From Phytophthora hibernalis (Eukaryota > Oomycota > Peronosporomycetes > Peronosporales > Peronosporaceae), in contig JAAKBF010000019.1 in assembly GCA_012656075.1 (NCBI GenBank), positions 248,001-312,000 on the forward strand: DNA of 64,000 nt, read 5' to 3'. The notes below the pieces were generated by a model. The model was not told the DNA's origin and did no database searches. It saw only the letters and a program-made list of their open reading frames with translations. Shown here piece by piece: positions 47,801 through 58,415 of this stretch (position 1 is the stretch's first letter; every line of letters begins with the position of its first letter). A program made the translations under genes and the position numbers.

Positions 47801-50800
47801 CTTAACGTCGTCGATATTCTCCTTGTGTAATTCGCTTGCCAAGCTTGATGCAGATTCTTCTAAGGCACCGCTCCCATTACGTTGACCTGCTAGCCCACCA
47901 CTCGTCATTCTTGATTCATCCCGAGCCTCCTGTAAATCGTTTGCCATGCTAGATGAAGATTCTTCTAATGCCTTATCGCTCTCCTTGTGCAATCTGCTTG
48001 CCATGCATGATGCAGATTCTTCTAGTACCTCGCTCGTGTTTGGTTGATCTGCCAGCGCACCACCCGCCATGCTTGAGGTTGATTCTTCTAGAGCATTTTC
48101 CTCTTCAGATCGATCAGCTACACCACTTGGTATACTTGCTGTTGATTCCTTTAATGTATTGACTTCCTTCACAGGACCAAGTTGATTTTCGTGTGTTTCT
48201 TTCTCACCAAACGCTGATTCTTCTAAGGCTTTTGTCTCATTAAGGTAATCTGCCGAAACACCACAAGCAATGCTTGACGACGAATCCTCTAGTGCATTAT
48301 CGTCACCCAGCTGATCCATTGAGGCACCACCAGCAAGGCCGTCTAACGCACTGTTTTCATCGAACTGGTCGCTTAGCCCAGCGTTTTCCATCGACTCTTC
48401 TAACACATCACCCTCGCTAAGTAAATCCCCCAGCGCACCACTATCCACGCTTGATGCTGATTCTTTGAGCGCGCTGTTCTCGTCAATAAATTCATCACCA
48501 CGTTGCCCTTGTGTTTGCTCATCGCTCATATCTGCGGACTGTTCGCTATCAGACAAAGCGTCTTCTTCATTTGAATTGTCTACTTGTGAGTTTTGTGCAA
48601 TTGGTGTTGGTTCTACTCCGCCTGTGTCATTTTCCGACACCATTGAGTCACCGAGCGAACTCTCGTCGATGACGTTTTTCGAAACGTAGTCTTCTGAAAA
48701 TGAATGTTCTTCTTCTGCTTCATCGTCGTGTACTGAGGGTAGAGCTTTATCCACGTCCGAGATCAAAAGTGCTTCTTTCCTTTCGAGAGCAGACATCATC
48801 GCATTATCGAACGAGCTGTCTTCGAGTGGGTCCAGCTCATCTGCCTCACATTCTGTCAAACCTTGCTCCGAGTCGCTAGGTTCAGCTAATTCAATATTTT
48901 CTGCGCTCGAGTCAAGGTGGGTGCTTCTTGCATGGCCAAGCTCTGCCATCTTGGTGTCATCAACTGACTCCTCTCCTACCTCCTCACCATCAAATGATGT
49001 CTCTGCTAGCTCAGCATCATTTGCTGTTGCCGGCTGCTTCACTTCGGTCTCGTTACACACAAACGATGTTGCAAATTCATCACTGTCATCACATTCATTA
49101 TCAATATGTGGTTCCACCTGCTTACTAGAGTGCACAAGGCTCTGCTCCAGCATCAACCTTTCCACTTCATCCATGTCGTCGTCCTCACCACCGCCACTAA
49201 AGCCCATCGAGCTCGACTTGGACTTTATCTTGGTAATCTCAATCTTGCGGTCGGCACCCGACTCCAGTCCATCGGCATCATCATCAATCCTATCCTGCAT
49301 CCTCCTGAAACTGCCCTCTTCAACATCAACGCTCGAATCTTCATCTTCATCGAGGTTAGATATATCTATGGAAGCCGCCTTCTGCTCTTCACGGCTGTTT
49401 TCCTGCTTATCACGCACAACATGTTCAGCGACCACCAATTCATCACAAACTTCGGACTCATCATGACTTATTTCGCCAATTGAATCCTGTCCATCCCCAT
49501 CCACATGTTCATAACTCGCACCTTCTCCCTCGTGGCCCAGAGGGTTTTCTTGCTCCTCGCCTTCATGCTCCAAGTCAGGCTGATCCATGTCGCTCTTCTC
49601 CACGTCGGCGTCATTCAGGTCATCTTCCTGCGCCGCCTCTGATGTCTCACTAAAGTAGTCCTCCTTCGCCTTCTCCAACGCGAGCGCAATAGCAGCACCG
49701 TCCACAGCCGAGTTCTGAGAGTTCGGTGGTCGGGATACAACACCATCATCGTCACTCTTCTCGTTACTAACGGGCCCCTGAGAAACACTGTCCGGGAAGA
49801 GGGAACTGGAATCATCATGAAGATCTAACACAGCGTCCCGTAACCGTGACTCCACCTTCCGAAGCTTCTCTACAATTTCAGGGGCCATCGACGCATACTT
49901 TTGCATCCACCGGAAATCATTAAGAAGGGTTTCATCACCACCCATGGAGCCATGAGCCACAAGCAGTGCGTTCAAGAACTCAGCGTTCATCAAAACCTCC
50001 TGCTCGACTGACTGAACCTTGGCCAGTTCACGCGCACTCTCCGAACGGACACGAGTCAGCTTCTCCTCTTCATCAAAGACACTCGCACGTAGCTCGCTCC
50101 ACTCCATAATTCCGCAACAGACCGTAAGTCTCTGATACATAGACTGAACTTCGCAGTCAGTGTCACAATCTCCTGACGGGTGGTAGTGAAATCCTTCTCC
50201 AGATTTGCAACGTTGTCCTCATCCGGCTGGAGTGCTGCGGTACGTTCTTCAAGGTCCATCAGCTTACTCTGCAGCTCACCAAGATCATGGTACTTTACGT
50301 TCTCCACTGCACGAATCTTCTCACGAACGGCAGCAACAGCAGCGGTTAGCATCTTGTTCTCGGTACGGAGTTCTCCTACCTCGCGCTCCTTCATTTCCGT
50401 ACGTCGCTGGTAGGAAACCTCACGTTTAGCGCGGTCCTTCTCCTCTTCCTGCAACTGACGCTCGAGCTGACGTTTCTCCTCACGCAAATTCGCCATTTCG
50501 TCGCTGAAATCGTCCGATCCCTTCGCAATGATAGCGGACTTGTGGTACTGCTCCTTCAGTTCCCCACGAAGCTGTTCCACAACCGACTCCAGCTCACCGA
50601 TCTGCGTCTCATGTTCCCTCACCTGGCTGTCCAGCTCCTGCGCAGTGGCGCTGTCGGCGGATGCCTGCTTCACAGTCAGCTCGTACTCAGCCTGAAGCCG
50701 TTCCAACTCATGCGCAGTGCGACGGTGAGTCGCGTAGAGCGCATCGAGGTGGTGCGTGATGGCTTCATCATCACTCACCTCCGCCTCAGCTGCCCCTTCG

Positions 50801-53800
50801 TTTTCCCCAGAGGCATTTGCGGCCTGTACCAATTCCTCCAGAATGCGTTTGAGACGCGACTGCAATTGCTGCTCACGATGCTGCGAAGCCTGCAACGTGG
50901 CCGTCAGTTTACTCATCTGGTCCGTCAGCTCCGATCGGACGTTCTCCAGATCCTTGCTCGACTCATCCTTCAATACCTTCACATCAGCGTTCAGCCTGTC
51001 GATGGTAACTTCCAGATCCTGCTCACGCGAACGAGAACTCTCGCGCTCTTGGTTGAGCTTCAACGTGAGCGAATCGATCTGGGCAACGTAGCGGCTTTGC
51101 ATCTCCTCCTGGGCCATTGCCATTTCGACAAGCCTCTGGCGGCTAACCTCATCCGACTGTTTCGCTTCCTTTAGCGACGTCTGCTTCTCCTCTAGAGTGC
51201 TCGACACTTCAGCAAGCTCAACACGAAGCTTGTCGACCTCAGACTGCATGTGGCTCTTGATAGCAGCCAGCTCCTCCTCCCTCTCGGCGGACGCACCACC
51301 AATGTTGGCCTCCATTTGGGAAACATCTCCTTCCAGACGAGCCTTCGTCTCTTCCAGTTCCAGAATTTGAGCCGTGCACTCGTCGATCTTGCTACGGGCC
51401 TCCTTGATCTCGTGAGTCAGAGTTGACACTTCACGCTGGTGCAGAGCCTCCTGGTTCTCGAGATCTTTCTCGAGTTCGGCAATTGCCGTCTTTGTCGTTT
51501 CAAGCTTTAACTGTGCTCCTTCTAGTTCACAAATACGTTCCTCGAACTTTGACTTCAATGCCGCGAATTCGGTCGCGTGCTCTAGGCGCAGGTTCGTTTC
51601 CGTCTTCAGGGTGACACGCTCGTGCTCGATTTGTGCACGCTGGATCTGCTCAGCAAATCGTTCTTCTCGTCCCTTAAAGCCGACAGCTCATCCTCAAGTG
51701 CGTCGAGGTTGCCCTTCTCAACAAGAGTGTCGCGGAGTTGCCGCATCGCCTGCTCCTTGTCAGCAATTTGCTGCTTCAGCTCTCCAATCTTATCATCGTA
51801 ATCGCTTGAGAGCTTCGTAATGGTGTCCTCCATGATCTGCTTTTGGCTTTCTTTGGCTGCGTTAAACTCGTCCGTCATTTCCTCTAGCTCCTGCTTCAGC
51901 TCGTCCTTTCGAGCTGGCTTTCAAGCAACAGTTTTTCGAGTTCATTGCGTTCTTCAGTGCTAGCAGCAGTAAGAGCAGCCTGTTTCTTCATCTCATCGCC
52001 GTTCTGGAGAGCCTGAGCCACACGCTCCATTTCTTTCAACTTTAGCTGGGCAATGAACAGTTCATGTTCTTTAGTAGCCTTCACACGACGCACAGTCTTC
52101 GCCTCACGCTTAGACAAATCCAACATCTTGGCAGAAGCCGTCTCAATACGCTTCAACGTCTTGGTAAGCAGTCCCACTTGGGTCTGCTTCGCCTGCAACT
52201 CAGAGGTCAGCTGGCGCACCTTCTTCTCCTTTTCGCTTTCAGGTTACGGATCTGCTCGCGCACCTCTGTCACCTCCTTCTTCGATTTACGCGCCGCTTCG
52301 TTCTTCTCCTCATTTTCAGCCTTTTCACGAGCAAGCAGGTTCTCCAACAAGGAGTTCTTACCCTGCGCGACACCCACAAGTTTACTCTCTTCTTGCAACT
52401 TCTGCATCAGTTCCAGACGCTGAGTCTCCTTCTGCTTCTCCGTTTCAGTCAAGGTGGAGCGAAGCTCCTTCAATCTTGCTTGAAACTGCTGTTCATCGCT
52501 AGAAAATCGGCGTTCCACTTCAGCCTTGGTGATTGCCAGGGCCTCTAGCTCCGCCACAGAGCGAGCGAGGCGCTGACGCAGCTTGTTGTTCTCCTCCTCC
52601 CTGTCCGTGGAGCTGCGGCTGAGTCGCAGGTTAGACTCAGCCTTCACCTGGATTATGGTCTCCTGTAACGTTTTCGTAGCCTCCTCGAGCTTCTTCTGCT
52701 TCTGAGCGAGATCCGAGAGCTGGTCGTCGAACTTGTTGGCCTTGTCCTTGCTGCTGTTAGCAATCTGCTCCAGCTTTTCCTCCATCACTGCCGCAGCACT
52801 GCGCTGCTGGCTTTGAAGTGCCTTGTTCATCTCCGTGCGTGCATCAGCCAGCTCGTCGCGCAGAGAAGCACTAGCAATTTTAGCATCCTGCAGCTTCTTC
52901 TCCTGACGGTCCAGTGAGCCCGAAATCTGAGCCAGATCCTCCTTGCTCTGCGTCTGAGCGTTCTGCAGAGGAAGCAAGTCGCTCTTACGGAGGGCTGAGC
53001 TCTGCAGACGCTGGATGTCGTCTGTCAAGTCGTTCTTAAGCGCAACTAAGCTCTCCTGGCGCTGCGAGAACGACTGCTTCTCCAGGCTCTGCACCTTTTG
53101 TTCCATCTTCTCGGCCATGCGAATCACGTTCTGCGATAGACGGTCTTCCATTTCGCGAAACTCGCGGGTTAACCGAATGCTCAACAGGTTCTCCACCGCT
53201 TTCATGTCCACCAAGCTACCCATCTGGCGATGCATTAACTGCACCCTGTCAGCGAGCTTGAACAATCCCTGTTCCTGCTTCTGGCGATTAGCGACCAGCG
53301 CCTCGATGTTGTCTTCAAGCGTCGAGATCTTCATGGTCGCGGACGACAGCGACTTGACGCGCGTGCCCATCTCCGTCAGTTCGCGGTCGACACTCACCTT
53401 GCGGCCCAACAGGTCCGCGCTGTGCTCTTCGAGGCGAGCAATAGCCGCGGCGTTGGCCTGTACACTAGCAATGATCTTGGGGTCCGAAACAGACGGAGCG
53501 TTCGCCGACAGCTTGCTGTTAGCAGACACGAGCACGGCGTCACGTAGCTCGGTGATCTGCGAGCTCAGCGCGGACGTCTGCATCGTCAGTCCGGCCACGT
53601 CTGTGCGCAGGTCGGCCACCTTCTTGTCCACGGCGCTATTGCGCGCGGCAAACTGCGTCTCGAGACTCTTCTTGACCTCGTCGACTACGTGGTTCGGGAT
53701 GTCGGTGGGAATGTCTGCTTCAGGCACGCGGATTCGGGGGCCCATGCTCGCTCCGAGCGGACGCGCGTTTGCGTGGGGGACACGACCGGTGGCGCCGACG

Positions 53801-54762
53801 CGGCGACTGAGTCGCGAAGAAACACTACCCGTCATGGAGCGCGTCTCATCCAGGTCAAGGCGCGGACGCGGGGCGCCCAGGTCCGCCATCACCATTCCTG
53901 CGGGTCCGCCTGCAGTCACGCGGTGCTGCTGCAGCATAGCAGCCGTCAAGCCGCCGCCGCCAGCGATGCCCACGTGAGGGCGACTGGTACTAGCTGAACT
54001 GCCGTGGCCCGAGTCGTGTCTAGAGCTGCCAAGCCCCTGGTTGCTGGACATGGAGCCGGCGTCATCGTCGCCACGGATAAACGCGCGGGGCCTCGCGGAC
54101 GAACGGGAGGACATGGAGCCAGTATCGTCATCTCCGCGGATGAAAGCCTTGGGTCTGGCGGACGCGCGCGACGACACGGAGCCCGCGTCATCGTCCGCAC
54201 GGATGAAAGCCTTGGGTCTGGCTGAAGCCCTGGAGGAAACGGATCCTCCGTCATCGTCCGCGCGAATAAAAGCCTTGGGTCTAGCCGAGGCCCTAGAGGA
54301 CGCGGATCCTGCGTCATCGTCTGGACGGATGAACGCCTTGGGGCGCGCCGACGCGTGAGAAGACACGGAGCCCGCGCCGTCATCGCCCATGTACACGCGT
54401 GGGCGCACGGAGCCGTGCGATCCGATGGAGTCGGCGTCAGTGTCGCCGCGTACGAAGGCCCGGGGGCGCGCGGAGCCGTGGGAACCCATGGAGCTGGTGT
54501 CGTCATCTCCTCGCACGAAGGCGCGCGGGCGAGCGGAGCCGCGCGAAGACACGGATCCGGCGTCATCCTGCGCGCCTACATACGCGCGGGGCCGCGCCGA
54601 CGAGTGGGAGGACACGGAGCCCGAGGTGGAGCCGGGACGCGCCGTCACAGACACGTCGGGCGCGCGCACTTGGGGCTTGTCGCCGATCTTGCGCAGCAGC
54701 TTGAGGTTGTTGTTGGTCTTCTCGATGATGGAGGAAAGATCCGAGTCCCAGGACGCGCTCAT
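41850..54762 (-). CDS. giant coiled-coil and acidic tandem-repeat protein (about 4,300 aa)
   Basis: Not recognised. The six long minus-strand frames (54762-52207, 52219-51896, 51878-51606, 51558-50056, 50140-47234 and about 47233-41850) follow one another with five changes, all fitting one lost base each, and the protein sense is continuous across the joins; total about 4,305 residues. Order: (1) MSASWDSDLSSIIEKTNNNL; (2) nine ~21-residue repeats SARPRAFVRGDDD-type; (3) about 1,200 residues of coiled coil (roughly 53700-50170); (4) about 950 acidic residues with recurring LEESASSMAS; (5) nine 181-residue units rich in DEFGEAS; (6) an acidic tail. Motif DMDE(V/I)ER(L) occurs in parts 4 and 5. 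No signal peptide or membrane span seen. A cytoskeletal or flagellar scaffold is possible. The start at 54762 is chosen over 54942 because the upstream residues are basic and low in sense. Confidence 0.75.
42075..46901 (-). repeat. in-frame tandem array, 9 units of 543 bp (181 aa)
   Basis: Units begin FAKPLDEDDEFGERS and end VEKQPQISR; the first begins FTKPLDEDD and the last is shortened and diverges into DEFGEISLPLDDED. Identical words recur exactly every 543 bp (e.g. 42638, 43181, 43724, 44267, 44810, 45353, 45896, 46439). Differences between units are a handful of single bases (GED/EED, GAS/GTS, EFGE/EFSE). Within each unit, shorter DEFGEAS-x-S motifs recur. Confidence 0.95.
54050..54618 (-). 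repeat. in-frame repeats, 9 units of about 63 bp (21 aa)
   Basis: Consensus S-x-SS-x-x-SARP(R/K)AF(I/V)R-x-DDDAG. Alternating basic (ARPRAF) and acidic (DDD) patches near the N-terminus of the giant protein. Confidence 0.85.
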
Positions 54763-55732
54763 GGCTGTCGGGTCCTGTGGTCCTGTGGTCCTGTGGTCGG
54801 TGCTCTCCGCCTGCCTCCTACAGACGGAAACAGTTCCTGCTGAGCGGAAGCGGAAGTGAGGCTTGCGTCCACTTGTATGGCAGCTGAGCCGCCCCTCGAA
54901 ACCCGGCCTGTCGCGTCTTTGCCCCCGACCTCTGCCATGCATAGTGAAAGTAAGTGAGCGGTGTTTGCAATGCCCAGAGATCGAGCAAGAGCGGAGGAAA
55001 TTATAGACCTGCGAAAATAAGTGTTATTGTAGACATGATTCAGTTTGACAACACTCTGACACACAATACAACGGGATAAATTTATATTTCGCGGGGCATA
55101 CGATTGATATTGGATACAGTATATCGTCTCAAGCGTCTGCTTGTGCAGGTTTGCTGACTCGCTGCAACATTCAAAATTGTTGCCAGTTCAACTGGCCCAG
55201 TTGTGTGCTGCATTGCATTTGAACTGAGCGACAAGCTATGGCGGCTTCATCGCCAACGTTTTCTCGGGGTGGACTGCACCTTGTGATGGATGGTGGCACT
55301 GCAGTGCTCCGGCCTTGGTCGCCCGCACCGAACTGGGCTTGGCGCTTTTGTTGCTTGCCGTCATCTTCAACGGCAACGACCCAAAGGTAGGAAAACTCCG
55401 TTGCAGCAACACTCACTCGGAGCTGCAACGGAGTGAGCCACTCCGTCACACTTGACCCACTATACCGGTAAAACCATCAGAATCTACCGAACCCCTTCCA
55501 AGGGTGCAACACAGCAACAGCGCTTGCCATCAACCTCGCTCAAATTTTGCTGCTCGTCGTCGTCGCTGCCTCGCTCACCACGATTTTCGCCGCCGCGCAT
55601 TCAACATCGCTCCGATCGCAGCGAGCATCGCCTCGAAAACCTGCCGTCGCAGGTCGAGTCTATGCATAATCCCCTCTATAAGGTGCAATCCTCTTCAGGA
55701 GACTTCCGCTCGCACCATCGTCAATAGCAGAA
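54763..55732. promoter_or_regulatory. divergent promoter region, giant gene / CENP-B-type gene
   Basis: About 970 bp without a credible gene. One TACCGGTA palindrome at 55463. Short ORFs here lack motifs. Confidence 0.4.
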
Positions 55733-56385
55733 ATGAGCACCAAGGGCAAGTGGCTCACCATCGAGCAGAAGTGCGAGGTCATTGCGCAGCACCGGCATGA
55801 ACCGGCCACCAACTACGCGCAGCTGGCGCAGTGGACCAAGACGCGCTTTGATCTGTCGGTGCCACCCACGCGCCAGACCATTCGCAACATCGTCCTGAGC
55901 GCCGCCGACATCGAAACCAAGCGCCTGGACGCGTCAGTGGGCGCCAAGGGCCGCCCGCTCAGCGTGCGCTCGCAGGCACTAGAGCAGCAGCTGCAGCAAT
56001 TCGTGGCCGACTGTCAGCAGCGCGACGAGAGACTCACGCGACGGTTGCTCCACGACCGCGCGCGCGCGATCCTCGACGGGATGGACAACGCGCCGCCGCT
56101 GCATCTGTCGGCGGGCTGGCTCACGCGCTTCATGAAGCGCCACGGACTGAGCTTCGGCAAGGACAAACCAGCGGTTGCAGTGGGGCGAAGGATCAAGATG
56201 TGGTGGTGGCTGCAGACGTTGTGGCGGTAGTGGAGGTTGGGGGCAAGCAGGAGGTCCCGCGGGTGGATGAGCTGCGACAGAAGGCGACCAAGAGGCTGCG
56301 CGAGATTGAGACGGAGGCCACGGAACTGAGGAAGTTCCTGCGCAGACTGGACGCAACACAGAACAGCTCGGAGACGTGCGGGTGA
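55733..56385 (+). CDS. CENP-B-type helix-turn-helix protein without transposase domain
   Basis: DNA-binding protein of the Tigger/pogo/CENP-B N-terminal type. MSTKGKWLTIEQKCEVIAQH is a first HTH. The second HTH (CENP-B box-binding type) follows: LEQQLQQFVADCQQRDERLT, RARAILDGM, LHLSAGWLTRFMKRHGLS. The frame changes in GTGGGGCG (about 56190), fitting one lost G. It continues with a Val-rich linker and a basic helical end (DELRQKATKRLREIETEATEL) to 56385, about 217 residues. No DDE nuclease follows, so it is either a domesticated DNA-binding protein or a truncated pogo-type transposase; intact length and lack of other damage favour domestication. Confidence 0.8.
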
Positions 56386-56826
56386 CAGTGTGACTCGGTA
56401 TTAATCCATTTGTATTGCCTTGCTTGGGTCCCGTGTCGTGCTCCTGGTGAGGCAGCACGTCTTTCTCGGAGTACATGTTGGTCTAGACGTCTCCTTGTCC
56501 TAAGAAGAGATCGGTCTCGAGTAACGACGATGCGTCCGGAACCCTGAAGTCGTCCTCGAGTGGTGTGTGCACGACGCCTTCGAGCGCCTACGTGCCTCAC
56601 GCCCAACTTGCAAATTCGTCTAGATCTGTGACTTCCGTAGCACCATTTGAACGCTTGCGCTACGTGCTTGGTAGTTCTGAAAGTGTTGCTGCACGCGTTG
56701 CGTGTGCTGAGGTGTCATCATAACGCAATACGACGTCAACAGGACTTGCTGCTGTCCCTCTACCAGGAAATAGCCGACCTGCATGGACGAGTGAGTCACG
56801 AGAACGAAGAAATGATGCACTTGCTT
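56386..56826. other. intergenic
   Basis: 441 bp between the converging CENP-B-type and MYND genes. No gene seen. Confidence 0.5.
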
Positions 56827-57509
56827 TTAAAGTGTGCTTACCTCGATCATAGGCGCGCTCTCATTGCACTCGCTCAAAGCCACCGGGTAGTCCAGTACCT
56901 GTGCCAGCTCGTGCTCCTGCACCAACTCCGACACATTTCCATTCCTCTGGGCCAATTGCACATTTGTCGCGAAGGCTGCAAGGCGAAACGTTCGCTCTGC
57001 CAATTGAAACCCGGCGTGTTGCGTATTGGCAAGCACGAGGTCGCCTGTCAGTTCATACTCTGCTGGGGTCTCAAGCTGAGCCCCGACTGAATGAAGAGCT
57101 ACCGAGCAAGTCGAAGCTGATCCAGTAGCTGGCAGCAGCAAACCGCTTAAAACAACCACGTCGTTCGCGAAGCTCTGCCGCCATGTCGGAGGCAGGTTGG
57201 ACAGCAGCACGCACGCCTTGAGCCCGCAGAGTAGGAACAAAACTTCTCCAAAGAAGCTCATGGATTCTGGCTGCAGACCGAACTGCACCACAAAAATCTG
57301 CAATTCGTCTGTCGGTCGAGAGGCCCACCACCGCCACTCAAGTCCCTGAATCGTTGACATACCCGGAGTTTTGCGCACATTTGTCGGTGTCCCGCCTTCC
57401 AGTGGCCTCTCTGACATGTTTTCGAGCAATACGTCTCCCATCTGCATTGCGAACAGCGAGACAACGTCTTGCCGCTGGCTTGGCACGCGCTGCAAACACT
57501 CGAAGCCAT
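56827..57509 (-). CDS. MYND zinc-finger protein
   Basis: The N-terminus is a complete MYND finger (residues 6-45): C-SA-C, C-SQ-C, Y-C-SKT-C, then H and C (RGHWKAGHRQMC). MYND fingers bind Pro-rich partners and often accompany other domains. After a frame change near 57345 (one missing base) it continues for about 175 residues (LQIFVVQFGLQPESMSFFG, LLCGLKACVLLSNLPPTW) with no domain I recognise, giving about 227 residues in all. The ATG at 57509 directly precedes ASSVCSAC. The downstream part is less certain than the finger. Confidence 0.7.
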
Positions 57510-58415
57510 CTTTGGTTGGTCTCCAAATATTCATTCACTAAAGTCTTTCTAAGGTTCGCAATCCCTTTACAAGAGAAATACAACCAGAGAAATAGGTACA
57601 GTAGTATCCATCAATACCGTAATATTGACGGCGTCAAACTAATCAACCAAAGTACGAATCGCGATTTAGGCACACCACTCGCTCATTTGGGCCCTTGTCC
57701 ACTTGAAAATGTAAAAAATTGGTGACGCTCTGGAGAAAAATATCTCCATTTTCATACACCCAAAATGGCGGAACATTTTGTTGGCTGGTGGTCGCAATAT
57801 CTTTTATTTTTGTGAAAGACAACAACAATTTAAAATTTCGGCTAGGTACGAAAAACAGGCTGTCAACTTTAAAGTCGATTACAGTATCTCGATAACTACT
57901 ACGTTCACCAATATACTGGCTTTAAACAGAACAAAATCAATAAGGTATCAATACCGGTATCTTGGATTTCAAAATTTTGATTTTAGAAAGGCACCCGTTG
58001 CTGCAACCAGCTGGTGCACATGGGACGGGGCAGGATAAAGTTATAACGCCCAACCGTGCCCCACCAGCACCCATTCGTACCCGGTTTTGACCGTCTGACG
58101 CCCATGTTGTGCCCGACTGAGCACCCAACTCGAGAGAGCCGGCGAAAAATATTATACACTATACACGATGACCGGAAGATACGAAAGAGCCGGAGTGGTC
58201 AGACATGGGTAAGTAGTGGCAACGCCAAGGTCCAATGCGGGGGATAGAACACGGGTTTCGCTATTCTAAAACATTTCACTCGAAGACCTAGTGTCTCTAT
58301 GGCCAACGCTTAGCAAGATCAACCATATCACTCAACAAACATAGTTAGATGCAACATGAACAATTTCAGCCACTTAGCTACTGCTTCTCCTTTCTTCTTT
58401 GCTGCTGTCAGTCAT
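57510..58415. other. intergenic, with a short GTTGGGC/GGTGC-rich patch
   Basis: No credible gene. A TACCGGTA palindrome lies at 57952-57959. 58020-58130 has repeated GCCCAAC/CACCCA words like those inside MULE-2, so it may be the left part of that element. No TIR pair was found. Confidence 0.4.

Noticed and set aside
53015..53977. 320-codon plus-strand ORF opposite the coiled-coil gene
   Set aside because: Ser/Arg/Leu-rich mirror of a Gln/Glu-rich coiled coil; a shadow.
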